From positions 5,208,001 to 5,272,000 of the forward strand of contig NC_069110.1 in NCBI RefSeq assembly GCF_947172395.1: DNA of 64,000 nt, given 5' to 3'. Origin of the DNA: Bicyclus anynana (taxonomy: Eukaryota; Arthropoda; Insecta; Lepidoptera; Nymphalidae). The notes beneath the pieces were generated by a model. That model searched no databases, was not told where the DNA came from, and saw only the letters and a list, made by a program, of their open reading frames with translations. Both the position numbers and the translations under genes were made by a program. The stretch's first letter is position 1. Each line of letters starts with the position of its first letter. Of this stretch, positions 24,201 to 39,100 are shown one piece after another.

Positions 24201-27200
24201 TCTTTTAGCAACAATAGTTGCTTCTCCTGTACTACTACAATAAACATTTTAGTCGGCATTATTCTTTTTGTTAAATTTTTAGGATAAACTTTATTATATC
24301 ATATTGTTGGTTTACAGGAAACATACTTCAGCGGAGCTTTGCAGCAACCGCCTCGGAGTCCTGCTCGCGCCCGCCCTGCTAGTTCACAGCGCTCCAGCAG
24401 GTATTATTTTACTATAAACGATTATTTAAATTTAATTTAAATATTATTTTGTATTATTTTTGAATATGTTATCATCATCATAAATAGCAGCCAATGGAAA
24501 TCTATGTTGGTCAAATTTCTCGTTTAATGGGCTTCTGAACAATGGTTTCGAGCCACCTGGATTTTGAGATCTGTTGACCGCAAACTTATTGAACCGAGTC
24601 CCGTAGACTGCATTTCGGACCAACGCATATCTATACTTACTCTGCTCAGAGTCAAATCTGGGCTCTACCATCTGTCTAAAGCGAATCCTTGAGTACTTCG
24701 GACACATTGCCAGGAAAGAATTGCCATTGTTAATATCTAAAAACTGATTGTCACTGGCAAAGTAGAAGGAAAGAGGCTGCGAAGCCGAAGCCCGATGCGT
24801 TGGTCTGATCAAATCCGCACAACTTGACTCCACAGTCTACAATGCAGTCTGGAGATGGTCAATCAACAGCCTGTGTCCGTCCACTGATGGACATAGGCCT
24901 TTCCGAAAGAGCGCCACCAAACACGATCCTCCGCCTTCCTCATCCAGCCACTTCCCACTACCTTCTTGATGTCTTCGGACCATCTAGCTGGAGGGCGTTC
25001 TACACTGCGCTTGCTGGCTGGCTCCACTCTAGAACATATCTGCCCCAGCGGCCATCTGTTCTACGACAGATATGGCCCGCCCACTGCCATTTCAGAAGGA
25101 GGTGGTCATGACCCTTATATGTGAGGAACACGACTGAAGGAGAAGGGGTAGCCTGATGGAAAGCATGAATGCGGTCTAAGTTGGAGCGCGCTTACCTAGA
25201 AGATGCCTATTCACTCTTGCTTTGAAGGTTTTTAAATTATAAGTGTCAGGAAACGCAAACGCCGGAAGGGCATTCCAAATTTTTGCTGTACGAATTAGAA
25301 ATGTGGATGCAAATCGTTTCGTACGAGTTGCCTGGACGTCCACGATATATGGATGCCACCGTTCGCGACATCTTGCTGTATAGTCGGATATTTAAAAGCT
25401 CGCCGTGCAATCAAACTAAAAAAGCAATCTTGTTCCAGAGATTTTGAAGACACAGACACAGATAACCTTGACCGCAACTCCCTCGCCTCGTTCGGCAGCG
25501 GCAACACCACTGACTCCGATAAGGTAAGTGCCCATAAATATTTATGGCTTATTTGTTACTATTTTAAGGGCCGTTTTCTCGGTAATGCCCTCGTTCCGAT
25601 TTTCCAGTGGCGCAGTCCGTTAACTTAGTATATAAGTTGTTGAAAATTGTTTTTATCAGTGTAAAAGGTATTGTGTAAAATGTCGGTCGGTCAGTTTCCT
25701 TGATTTCGGGAACATGGACGACGTAGATTGACCGTATGGTACAGTACTTATTTTATAGCAAACTTGCGGAAGTTTTTAACTTCGTCTGCGTGAAATTAAG
25801 TTTTTAACTAAACCCGTGGGAACCATGGATTTTATTTGCGATAAAAAGTATCTAGCTAGTAAGTTCCTCAACAACCCTCTTTATCTTCCAGTGAAAGTCC
25901 TATTAAAATCTGTTGAACAGTTCCAGTGATAAGCCCGAACAAACAGACAAACAGACATATAAATATTTTTAAAAAGTTCGTGTTTTAGTAAATTCACTGA
26001 CTGTCTTCGATTTGGTCACTACATTTTCTTTTATATCGCAATTTTCTCTTATTAGTATTATATTTCTCCCCTTTCACTCAGTAGCACTCTGTTCATACTT
26101 CTCAATTCTCTAATCTCTACTGCATTTATTTTACTTATAGCTTATCCAGCCATACCCAATTTTAACTACCATACAATAAGTGTTGGTACTAACACCCCTC
26201 TTTGCACATCCAGTCCAGGCTTGCCTTTTGGGACATATTTTAGCTATACATAAATTCATGCGGAGCATATACCATATAGCCAGCACTCCGCTCCTTTCAA
26301 TATCACTTTCACACGTTCCATCTTTTGTAAATTCAGAGCCTAGATATACAAATTCTTGTACATCTTCCACGTATTCTCCATGTATTAAAGTTTTGTTTGT
26401 TTGTCAAATTGTCACATTCATCTCTTTTAAATAAAAAGTTATTTTTCAAAGCTACATTTACCATCTCCTGTAGCTCATTTGTATCAATCGATCAATCTTT
26501 ATTTTGCAAGATAGATACTTTTTATTCCGAATAAAATCCATGCTTCCCACGGGTTTAGTTAAAAACTTCACGCGGAAGAAGTTACGGGCGTAAATACGAG
26601 AAGTATAATATAATAAAATAGTACATAATACAATAACGGAATTTCTCATCACTACAAAACGTTGTTTAAAACGAATTGTTTTCATAATCATTTTAAAGGG
26701 TAGCTTAAAATAAAAAAATGTGCGTAAATAGAACAACACAAGAGCATTGTTGTTTATTATGAATGCGGGTAGTGTATCTTAACCTAATTTTATCGTGATG
26801 GATGGTACTGCAGCGTGGCTGGGTAATATCGCTTCGCACTGACAATAGTTTAAAAGCTCGGAGCTTGTTAAAAGCTCAAGAACTTTGGAGAACATTTCTT
26901 TGTTAATTGTGTAAGTTTTATTGGATTTTCCGCTACGATTGTCTTCATTTGATTGAATTTTTAAATCTCTACGCAAAAGAGCGTTGCCGGGGTAAAATGT
27001 TTAATGAGTGTATTTATCTGCCTTTGCGATCGTAAAAGGCGTTTTTAGGGTTCCGTAGTCCACAAGAGGAACCCTTATAGTTTCGCCATGTCTGTCTGTC
27101 TGTCTGTCCGTCGTTTATCGCAGAGACTATTACTACTAAAACGCTGTAAATTAGCATGAACAATGTACGTTAAAAATGTGAACAAAGTTATTAAATAAAA

Positions 27201-30163
27201 TCTTGATTTTTTTTTCTTTAGGGTACCTCACTTACATCTAAAGTGGCGATGAATTTTTTACTCGTTTAGTTCATAGTTCGGGGTATCGTTGGATAGGTCT
27301 ATAAAAGATATGAGGGGGCTCTACCAACATTTTTCGATTTAGGGATCCGTTTGTAAATTATTATTAAGCTTTTAAGAACTAATTTTTGTTAGATTATCCT
27401 CATCCTCTACCGGCTAAACGGTTGTTTATGGATACGCGAAAAAATTCATGAGAGTAGGACATATAATTAAATTACAAGGAAAACTATAACAGCTAAGTAG
27501 TAATTGCTATTTAAAGAGTAATATCATAATCAACTTGAAAATCGAAAATTGCTTACTAATTGTTACATTGTTAATTAAAAGATAAAGTTTTTAGTAACTC
27601 ATATAACTCAGTGTCTGTTAAAACTTGAAAGCTGAAATTTGGTATGGGTCTACAAATTGATAAAAAGTATACCTATTTGAAAAAAATATTGGGGTTCCTT
27701 CCCTACATGCAAAGTGAGGATGAATTTTTTATCGTCTATCCCATGGTGTTGAATATCATTATCGGTATTTTTGTGCATTACTTATGGGATTAAAGTGCTA
27801 ACTTAATCTACGGAACCCTACACAGCGCGTGACCCGACGCGCAATTTGCCGGTTTTATTATAAATGAGAATGTTGATTTTAGAGAGATTTAGTAGTACAA
27901 GATAGGGCCTATATCTGATAAACAATTATTTTGAACAACTTTTATAATAATGAAGATAAGGTTAGCTTATCCAAAGACATAAATTTTCTATTATGCTGAA
28001 ACTAATCAGACTTAAGGTTTTAGATCAATTAGGTCTCAGTTAGTCCAAACATATTAACATTTTGTTCTTTCTTCTGACGCAAAAGTCATTAGTCTAGCTA
28101 AGTTATTATTTCTCTTTCGTGGCGTATAATTACAACGATCGGAGGGTGAACCGAAATAGACAAGCCTGAATAAAACGGTGCCCTTACAAAGCTAATCCCC
28201 AAAGAGCACTTAGTTTCAGGATTTTGATTGGGCATTCGTCTCACAGGTGTTGTATAAGGTTTTTGCTACTTCAGTGAATTACGACGGTTTTGGCGTGGTT
28301 TTTGAAGTGTTAACTTCTTATTGGAGGGTAAAAATAGAGCCTCAATAGTTCAACGGTAAAACCTCAATAAAGAGGTCGAACTCATCACCGAGGGGTGGTG
28401 ATTCGATCCCCGCTTCGTTAGTCTATTGTCGTACCCACTTATAATACAATCTTTCCCGACTAGTTGGAGGGAAAAGGGAATATTGGTTATATTAAAAAAA
28501 AACCGCTTCGTGTACGCGTTACGGCGCCACTCTGTCTGGGTTCCCTTTCTCTCACACATACGGGAGCAGGTTTATGTTTATTATTTTGTGTTATATGAAC
28601 ATTTTGATGAACTCTGGTGCAGTGGGGGTAATTCTGTGGTTTTTGATGGAGAGGTTCTGGGACCAGACTCCTCTCAGAATGAGAGGGGTCAGGCCTGAGT
28701 CCACTACGCTGGCCAAATGCGAACCTATGCCCTCCGAATCGAAAGCAGAAGTCATATCCACAAGGCTGTGACGTCTCTATCTGTCTGCTGGCCGGATATG
28801 GTCTAAAAGTTATTGAATTAATAGGCGTACCTAGTATATATAATAATAATATTTAGTAGTAATAATTATATATTATTATTATATATAGTATATGTAAGTA
28901 CTATATATAATATATTAATTTGTGCTCGTCCCTAATGAGTTTCGGATAGGCTGCGAAAAGTAATTATACCAATTCTCCGTTGGTTGAAAACCACTTACCA
29001 CGAGAGTAAACATCTCGCTGGCCACCCTACCCGCCATGATTTAGTTGGAGCCCTAGGGCTTGCCTCTGGCAGAGCTTTGGCACCCTCTCGCCGTGACACA
29101 ATATTAACGTCCGTTTCGGCAAACAAATAAACCAATATGTACCTCGAAACCGACAATAATGATTTTCAAATAACTAAAATAGGTTTTAATAAAATTGACC
29201 TTAAATGCTTTGAGTTAAAGTCGTGTATTCCATGCTACTGGTTTTTTTATAATGTTTTTCGCTTGGACACTCGTTTATCTATACTAATATAATAAATACG
29301 AAAGTAAGTCTGTCTGTCTGTCTGTTATCTTTTCACGGCTAAACAGTTGAACCGATCAAGATGAATTAAGGTATAATGGGACCTAGGAGCAGAACATATG
29401 CTACTTATATCCCTAAAATAAAAAGAGAAGGGGTGAAATAGTGGTTGAAAGTTTGTGTGGAAAGTCGTCCATTTATAGATTATAGAGTTACAGTTTTTAA
29501 AAATTGTTACTAATACTATAAAACTAATATTATAAAGCTGAAGAGTTCGTTCGTTTGTTTATTTGAACGCGCTAATCTCAGGAACTACTAATCTGATTTG
29601 GAAAATTCTTTCAGTGTTAGATAGCCCATTAATCAAGGAAGGGTATATTATCCCCATATTCTCACGGGAACGGGAACCACGCGGGTGAAGCCGCGCGACG
29701 TCAGCTAGTAAACCATAAAAGAAAACACGAAATATAATGTGATTCAAAAGTTTTCAAATTCAACCCCTAAAGTTGGATTTCAAGCTGAGATAGGGGTTGT
29801 AAGTTTACATTGATTTCCATGCGGACGTCGCGGGCGTCTACTAATCGTATATATTGTGTGTAATACGAGTAATGACAAAAGTTTTAAAATAATATATAGT
29901 ATGTATTGGACATTCTATCAACTTATATAAAACTAGCGCGGTTTCATCCGCTTAGTTCCTGTTTCCATAAGAATACGCGGATAAAATTTAGCCTACGACA
30001 TTCACATTATTTGTATAACATATCTATAGATTTAATCTGTTTTATCTATACTTATAATAAATCTGTAGAGAGGTCAATTCTGTTCATAAAATATATTTCC
30101 AAAATAACTATCAGGGGGTGATTAGTGATCGATACTGATGCCAAAAATGCAATCAGTAAAATT

Positions 30164-30196
<33 letters not shown>

Positions 30197-33100
30197 ATGT
30201 TCTTTATAGAAACAAAAACTACTGGACGGATTTTAACGAAACTTGGTACAATTATTCTACATACTCTTGGGCAGGTTATAGTATACTTTTCATTACGCTA
30301 CGATCAATAGGAGCATAGCAGTGAAGAGAAATGTTGAGAAAACGGGAGAAGTTACTCAATTTTTTAAGCTTCCGTCGCGTGTACAGCCTTAATGGTTAAC
30401 GCTACATAGAAATCATGCATCACGGAAATATTCTCCTTAAAATTATCTATAAAAACACAACAGCATATATATGTCTATCTTTTATGGTTGACTTACAATA
30501 GCACGTGTAACTCCCGATAGCTTAGCAGTTCGGAGCTTTCTAATTAAATTTGTTTACTCTTATGTTTATAACACTCATCGCTAACTAAAAAAGTTAACAT
30601 TATTACCTATTCAATAAAAAAAGAATCATAAAAATCGGTAAAGAAACACCAAAGTTATACAAGAAATACGCTAAGCCATCGCGCGTGCATACTAATTCAT
30701 GCTATACGGATTATTTTTGTGTAACGGTTGCCGCGCTCGACGCGACTCGCGGGGGGGGGGGAATAAATAAAGAAGTGCAGCCTTAATGAGCAGGGTAGGG
30801 GTAGGGTAGGGTAGGGTAGGGATAGTGTAGGGTATGGGTAGGGTAGGGGTAGGGTAGGGTAGGGGTAGGGTAGTGGTAGGGTAGGGGTAGTTGAAAGTTT
30901 ACAACGACTTTCACGCGGACGAAGTCGCGGGCGTCCGCTAGTTAAAAATAAAACAGATTAAAGCTATAGATAAATTTAACTCTACTGATTTTTCTAAAAG
31001 TAAAAAGTAGAGTGTAATACACGACCACGACCACTATAGTCTGGCAAGTTCGTTTAAGACACTCGCATTATATGCGGGCGACGGGGGGGTAAGACTGGGC
31101 GGGTATGAAATCGTACGTGCGGGGAAGTGAGGTGCATCAGTCGTGGGTTTTTCATTCATCGCTACACGCCCGGACCATCGGGAGTGTTACGAACGAAGTT
31201 GCCAAGCTATATAACTATTTACTGTTTCGCACAGTTATACATACAGATACTAGATAGGGACGAAACTTTTGTCACCCCGAACAACAAAAGGATCGCTTGT
31301 AGTAATCCGTAATGCCCTCAGAAATTGTTTGCTAAACCTTGGCTAAACCATACCGCACGTTGACACTGACATCACAGCTTAATGTAACCGTGATATTTGA
31401 ACTAATATGCTTATAGGGGTCAACTAGAAACTAGAACGAAGTATAAGTACACATAGGCGTCCAGTGATCCGAATCGCATCGACGGATTTTAGTACTCTTT
31501 GTAAAGAGTCATACGTCCAAGTGCGTCCACTGATCCGCATCGCACGGATCTCATCGAACGGAATTTGTGTACCGTAAAATTAAAAATCCGTTTAATGCGA
31601 TGCATGCGATCAGTGGACGCCTATCAGCGGTCTGTAAGTTGAAATATGCATTGTATATTTCAACTTGCAATATTTTCGGTTAGCAACGTATGGTAAGAGT
31701 TGCATTACAATCGCGTTGGAAAATTTCAATTGTCTGACATTTTTAATGTATCAGTACCAAGCATAACCAGAGTACACGTTGTAACACTTTTGTTTATGAT
31801 AGTACTTTGTTCACGTACACTTTTGTTCATAATAGTACTTTAGTTATAATTTTACTTGCGCAGACAACTCATTTTAGTTAATTTTTACTTGCCGTAATAT
31901 TTATCTGATGATATCAAAAATAACTACTTTCTGAAATGGCCATCGTGTCACTTAGATCGAATTTTGTATTCACAAACGATGGGAATTTCGAATAGGGTGG
32001 AGTGTCTATTTAGCAGAGATGGTTGAAAATTTAAATCTATTTCAGAAGGAGCTTTATTAAAAATTAATAAAATAAGCGACTTAGCATATATTAATTATAT
32101 AGCATAATATATTATAAGAAGTAGTCTGATAATTTAAAGAAAATGATTGTAAATTAGTAATAGTAGTGTCGATACTTAGATGCATTTTAGCTTTCTATCT
32201 GAAAAGTAGGACAGTAAACTAGTACTCGCAAGTACCTATATGTCGAACATATAATCACCAAAAATAAAAAAAAACAACAATATTGAAGCAACATTGATAT
32301 TAAACGTAACTCGAAAAATAACTGATTTAATGCCGACGAAGTCGCAAGCAACAGAGAGAAATGCAAAAGTACGTTCGTCTATTATTTTTTACGCGCCGGA
32401 GGACACACCGTCTATTATATTTCCTTTTTTTTCCTTTTTTTTTATGCGCTGGAGCGCACACTGTCTATTTATTTCCTCGGCTACTGTGAATTGATGGAAA
32501 ATGAATTTTGATACAATGGTTTATTGAACTTTGAAGCAGAACTAACTAACAAATTTTTGTCCCGGAAAAGTCCATGGTTCCCGCGATATTTATGAAAGAT
32601 TTATGCATTACTTTTACGGAAATAAAGTTGCGAGCGTCCGCTAGTTACTATATAAATACCGTTCTACAAGACTTATTACCTACAAACTCGTCAGTCGGTC
32701 AATACGAAATCTCACTTACTTTAACGGTAATACAGGATCACATATCATCTAGTTACAACTCACTGACTATGGTCATGGTTGCTTAACCGGAGCATCGAAT
32801 AATATCCGTCGTGCCATGACATTACACTGTATCTTCAGATACGGTGTTTGCTTATTTTATACTTTATAAGTTAGCCCTACAATCTCACCTGATAGTAAGT
32901 GATGATGCAATCTTAGATGGAAGCTGGCTTGTTAGGAGGAGGAAAATCCACACCCCTTTCGGTTGCTACACGATATCGTACCGGAACGCTAAATCGCTAG
33001 GCGGTACGTCTTTGTCATCGTGTTTTGTGCTAACACTGATAAATGAAGTCCTCCACGCACAGGGTTACATATACTGACATATATTTTTTCAAGACTAAAA

Positions 33101-36100
33101 AAAACTGTATAATGCATTAATAGCTCACTAATAATAATGCACTGATAATACACCATTTCTAGTAAATAGTAGGGGACTAAGAACAAAGAGCTGCTATTTC
33201 TCAAAAGTGGATATTTTTTAGATGCAGTGTTTTGTCATAGCACGGCAGATATGGCCTTTCGCAAACAGGCGATTCCGCTCTCGGAAATGAATATTGAAAA
33301 CAAACTCTCTTATATTTTCCTCAGTCTGATTGGATCTCGCATTGTTCCAACATTATTATTTTAGCTTTCTGTTGGATACGTTCTTTTTTATATTAAAATT
33401 TAAAATGCTCCGTTCAAGTGGCTAGCCGACGTTCCGCGGTTTTACCCATGTTGTTTCCATTGCAGTAAGAAAACGAAGATAACATATAGACTCTCCCAAA
33501 TAACGTGACTTTCTAGTACCCACCAGTACTCCCCACAATGGCTCCCACCCAGAAGATGGCGTATTTGCTGTCCTCCACCCAGAGGGTGGAAAGGCGTTGG
33601 AGGTCGTCGCCCATCTCGACCTGGTCCCGGCCAACTATACCCTCAGCTCAGCTCAGCTCCACCTAAAGAGGCGATACGCCAACGTACGCCGTCTGGCCGA
33701 CGAGTACGTGGGCTAAATTTTGAACCTCCCCATTATGAGGGGAGTGGAGCAGCTCTGCCTTGAGCTGGTGAACCCAGTTCTGGTGGCCACAAATGGGCTC
33801 CGGAAACTGGGTTTGCCGGTTTAGGAGTGGAGTTTCTTGCTGCTCCACATTGTGTTGTCCCGCTAGCCCTCCGACTTCAAATTTCGGTTTGGGCAGAGGT
33901 ACGGAGGCGACGGGGCAACCTATTTGCCTGCATTCCAGGAACTAATTTCGTTCCTGGAACAAGAGTGCTGATTGGCGGAGAACGCCGGAGTGCCGTCTCC
34001 GGCTTCTCCTTCCGGCTGTTCAGCCGAAGATAGGCGTTGGGGTGGAGCGACCCAGGAAGCCCCCCCTAAAGGGAGACGTGATGAGCGGGATTGCCAGAAG
34101 AGGCGTCCTTGCCCCCACTGCCAGTCACACCCCTCCCAAAAGGCACTAGCGAGTTATAAAAATATGGTTATAGAATAGCCTAGCTGATAACTACAGAAAT
34201 ATACCCACCCCACCTATTTGTGTATTAAGTCACATTTTACCCGAGCGAAGCCGGGTTTTCATCTAGTGTTATAATAAATGTTATTACTGTCGTGTCATCA
34301 TTGTGGGAGAACAGAAATATTATAATTGAAAACTTACGTCACTGGTTTTCCTGTGTATTAGGTATAGGTACGTTAGTTATATATTTCTTTCAGCGTTGCA
34401 ATTCTGGAATAGTACCAGATACTAATGCTCGTTTTGTAATATAAAACAATTTGTTCGTCTTGATTGTTTGATCTTAATATACAAAAGAAAAATGTACCTA
34501 CAGACTTAATTTAATGCCTTGAGGCATTTTCTTACTCTACATTCTTGATCGTCGTCGCAACAGCTAACGAAGTTTCTAAGTTAAGATTAATTGTGTGAAA
34601 GGAAATAATATTTCAACGTACAAGTATCGTAACGCATAAACGTCAAAGTACGTCACGGTAGAGCCAGGATTATTATTTTTTTTCAAATCATTAAACACAA
34701 ACACAATCTCAAAGTCATCATCATCATTAGGTGCCTTCTTCCAGCTGAAGTTTGGCGGTCATGTGTAGAAAACTCTGCCGGTCTTTTGCAGTATTTTTTT
34801 AAGCTGTGTATATGTTAACTTGGTCCACTCTTTGACATCATCTATCCACTTTCTCCGCTGTCTTCCTGGAGCACGTTTTCCGGGTATCTTGCCTTCTAGG
34901 AACAACCTAGGAAACTCATAGAGGGATCCACGTTGCAGATGCCCGAAAAATGCGATTTTCCTCCTCGTAATGGTTGTCATGAGGCTTCGGTTACAATTAG
35001 CTCTCTTTAAAACTTGATCATTCGAGACGAAGTCTTTCCAGGAAATTTTGAACATTTTCCTTAGCCCCCACATCTCAAAAGCTTGCAACCGCCGACAACA
35101 CTTTTTTCAGGACCCATGTCTCGCACCTTTGGACATTTTATAAAATGCAGCCTTTCAAATCTCAAAGTGCACCAGGTAAAATAAACTGTTAGGACGTTCT
35201 TTATCCTCTCGAATAAATGTCGATGTAAGGCCAATATTGGGTTCACAAGGCATTGTTTATTTGCTATTGTTATCATTTTAATTTCGACGGGATTTTTTTG
35301 TTTTCTATGACTATTTTATATTTCATTAAACCGCTATTTTATATTTCATTTGAAATAAGAACAACTTCGTTACTGACGTGGCCCCAACTCGTACAATGGT
35401 TTTTAGTGTGTACTCTACTCCGCGCCACGAAACAAGTCCCGTAGACGCGTCGCTAATGTCTTAATGGCGCTCATTATCATTTGGTAATGGTGCTCTTATT
35501 GTCATTTGTGTAAGGCGCTGTCAATTTTAGTTCAGGTTTTAGCCGCGGGACTTCTCTCGTGGCGCGGACTGCATCGTCACTCAACAGGCTAATTCACTAA
35601 CTTTGACGTATGTTAGTTGACATAGGTATACGAAATTGAGATTCTATGTTATAAATGTCGTCCGGTTTCTACTTACAATCCTTCGTGGATATCATACAGT
35701 AGGATATCATCACATTTCTCAGTTAATTTTATGTATATTTCAATAGGTTAATAAAGACCAAATTAGTGAATAGGCCAGCACGTGAGATCGCACTCAAGGG
35801 ATAACTTGCCATTGAAATAAAAAAATAACCTTCCATTCGGAAATATGAAACATCGTAAGTCCCTGGCAACCCCCTATTTTTTCCAGACCCTCCATGGTTT
35901 AGCCTCAGGGTAGTTGACTCATTTCAAATTTAATATAAACAATATTAATTTCGTGTTGTACATGAAATAAGGGTCCGAAATATATCGATATCAATTAATA
36001 AAAGTTACGGATTATGAAACTTAATTTAAAAATTATGTATTTTTCAAATTTTCCAATCGTCAAAAACATTGTCGTCCTTTTTGTGACGTCACAATGTTAC

Positions 36101-39100
36101 TTGTTGTAAGTACTAAACATCAAACGAAATTGTTAACTAATATTTTTATCAAACGATCTGTTTGTAAAGGATTTTTTACCGTGACGTCATGAAACAGTTA
36201 AAATATAGACCATCGTGGCCGACAGGCGTTTTGGCTGGTGTTGTCAAATAAATATTTAATAAAAGTTTTATATAAACACGTCTCAAAAAATATGATATTT
36301 GTTTTTTTCAATATAGTAGAACGATAATGAACAATTTAAGACCATTTAAAAAGTGTCAACTAGCCTAATGTGGTGTGATTAGTGTTTGCAACTTCAAGCA
36401 ATTAATCTAACATACCTCGCCGCGTATGCCGACTGTACTTTCAAACAACAAACAGTCAATTAATCTAACATACCTCGCCGCGTTTGCTGACTGTACTTTC
36501 AAACAACAAAACGCTTGAGTGTAATCTCGTTTGCAATTCCATTGTTCCATCCTCGTTGTCTGGAGGAATAAACAGACATAATGCTCTTGATGTGGTAACC
36601 AGTCTTGACGGTAGAATATATTTGTTTTGAAAAATAATAATTTGTTTGTCCTGTTGCAATTAACTCAGGGATCCTGGGTCGGGCAATTACTGAGTTTTTC
36701 TTTATTCTAAAAAGTTTAAGCCCGCAGTTGGGAAGTTCTCCAGTTTTTCATACATCTAATATCTCTCCGCAGATTTACACCTGAACCTCCGTTACACATA
36801 TTAACTGTGTTACTGAGCACGTTAATGTTAGGCGTCCACATATCAGTATCGGACGAATCGTATCAATCTACTTGTAATATTCTATGTATAGAAATCACTG
36901 CCTCATTTGTACCGTGGTTAGCTGGTTCATGTTTGATTACCGGGTCAGGCCAAAAAAATAAGTTAATGGGATTTTTCTTACAAGATAAATCTCAATAGCA
37001 GCCTGAAGTTAGGAAGTTGGCGGTGTTAGTACGTCTAGATGTCGGTCCTGCGCCTGTCGTGTCGGTTTGCCGTCCCATCGGACTGTGAGAGTGACGGAAA
37101 AGAGGGTGCACCTGTGCTTGCTCACACATTTGTGCACCATAATATCTCCTGCGTACACGATTAATCTCACCATGAGATTGGCCGCCGTGGCCGAAAAAAG
37201 AGAAAACAATTCGATCAAGAGCTTATTATTATTATACAGAAAGTGCGTCCACTGATCGCAGGAATCTAGCGTAAAATTAAAAATCCGTTTAATGCAATGC
37301 GTCCGTACGAAGCGGATCTGTGGACGCCAGCCTTTAGTTGTCCTTCCCGGTTATTATCATTAATCTATACTAATATTATAAAGCTGAAGAGTTTATTTGT
37401 ATTGAAATGAAATGAACGGTAAAGAGTCGAACATAATTACGCTGAATCCGCCAACCGTTATTTGAACAGTTTGGTGAGTCTAAGCTGCATATCTCCCCTA
37501 CAAGGAACGAGGCCTGACCCTGTCGTTGACCATTAAATTACGTTAATAATAGTTTTGTAGAAATTATTAAATTGATTGATATCTTCTTTGAGGTAGTCAC
37601 CGGAAAGTGATCAATTTAAACTAAGTTTAAGTAACATTTGACACTCGTATAGAGTTCTAAAAGTGATATACGGAACTTCGTCCTCGTGGAAAGTACTTTA
37701 CTCTTGGAATTTTATATAGTGTGTCAGACTTTCAATGTACTGTATGTGACTCGTCATGAGTACTCCACTAAATGACACTAGTGATAGTCCATAATTTTAG
37801 CGTATGATTTCTGTTTTGAGCTGATTTTTGATTGAATCGTAGGTCAGGGCTAAAGTGTTCGGATAGTGGTCATGAAGATCTGGCTTCGATTCTTGTGTCA
37901 GGGGTTGAAATATTGGTTTATATACCATTACAGACTCAACTATTTTAATTATACCCTCCAATATGCGATGGAGAAAAGTAGTGGGTTATGTAGTAGCTTT
38001 AAAAACCTTTCCGTTTGTAGAAAGGAGGCCTTTGATCGATAGTATTAGGCGATAGAAATAGTTATAGTAAAATGTCCATAGATAACTGTTTTAACTTCGG
38101 TAATGTACACGCTAGAGTGAGTGATGTAGAGTCAGCCCAAATAGGGTACACATATTACAGTCTGTCTACACTAAGGGTCAAAGGGAAGCACCCCTGTTTA
38201 CTCACTTCAGAGGCCACCGCGTCGACAGATTAATATTTGCAAAATATGACACATACCTATACACTTAGGCGCGTCAAATAAATCATATGACAACAGTGAA
38301 CTTAGATATAGAATAGGCTAAATGACACTTTTTTGAAATTGTCTTAAGTTGCTGATTATTGTTTTTACTAGAAACTAACGGGATTACCTGAAAATTTTAA
38401 ATTTTAAATTTTATTTTGACAATACGAACTAAAACGCCTTACGGTCATGATGGTCTATGTTTCAACTGTTTCATGACGTCACTATAACAAATCCCTTACA
38501 AACGGAGCCTTTGACAAAAACATTAGTTAACAATTAGTTTAGTACATCAAGTAACATTGTGGCGTCACAAAATGGATGATAGCGTTTTTGACTTGGAAAT
38601 TTTGAAAAAATACATGATTTTTAAATTAGGTTTTTTAAGAAATCCTTAACTTTTAATAATTAATATCCATATATTTCGGACCCTAATTCCACTATACGAA
38701 ATTAATATTGTTTATATTAAATTTCATGTGAGTCGACTGCCCTATTAGACAAAGCCCAACCTTTATTTTTATCTGCTAATCATTGATTTCCTCATACATA
38801 GATATTGAAGTTTCTTACGAAAAAATATAATATACCAGCGGGAGCCCGCGACTTCGTCCGCTCTTAGATGTCCTTAATGCAGCACAATTGCAAAATCCAT
38901 TCTTAGCGGATACTTACTAACTAAAAACTACCAAACCTGCCAAATTTCATCTTTGTAAATCAAACGGTTTTGGACATTTCGTGATGAATGACTTTTCGCA
39001 TTTATATATTAAGTTAAGATAATATATAAAACTCAAAGGTGACTGACTGACATAGTGATCTATCAATGCACAGCCCAAACCACTGGACGGATCTGGCTGA

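Larger units (their letters stand above)
24401..25438. other. trio intron (1.0 kb) filled with non-LTR fragments
   Basis: Three decayed non-LTR 3' ends lie here in different orientations: 24471-24865 (+), 24866-25115 (-) and 25140-25350 (-). Confidence 0.7.

Noticed and set aside
24444..24833. 129-codon minus-strand frame as a gene
   Set aside because: The plus strand of the same DNA carries recognisable LINE tail motifs, so this is an antisense by-product.
27080..30200. CRISPR-like short repeats (GTCTGTCTGTCT)
   Set aside because: These are tetranucleotide microsatellites in transposon fragments; there are no spacers, and the genome is animal.
30786..30890. Interstitial telomere repeat
   Set aside because: Insect telomeres in Lepidoptera are TTAGG; this tract is an irregular GGGTA/GGGGTA mix and is tied to a transposon tail.
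34759..35088. 109-codon minus-strand frame as a host gene
   Set aside because: It matches the C-terminal tail of endonuclease/RT LINEs and lacks a start, splice sites and the catalytic parts; annotated as a transposon fragment.
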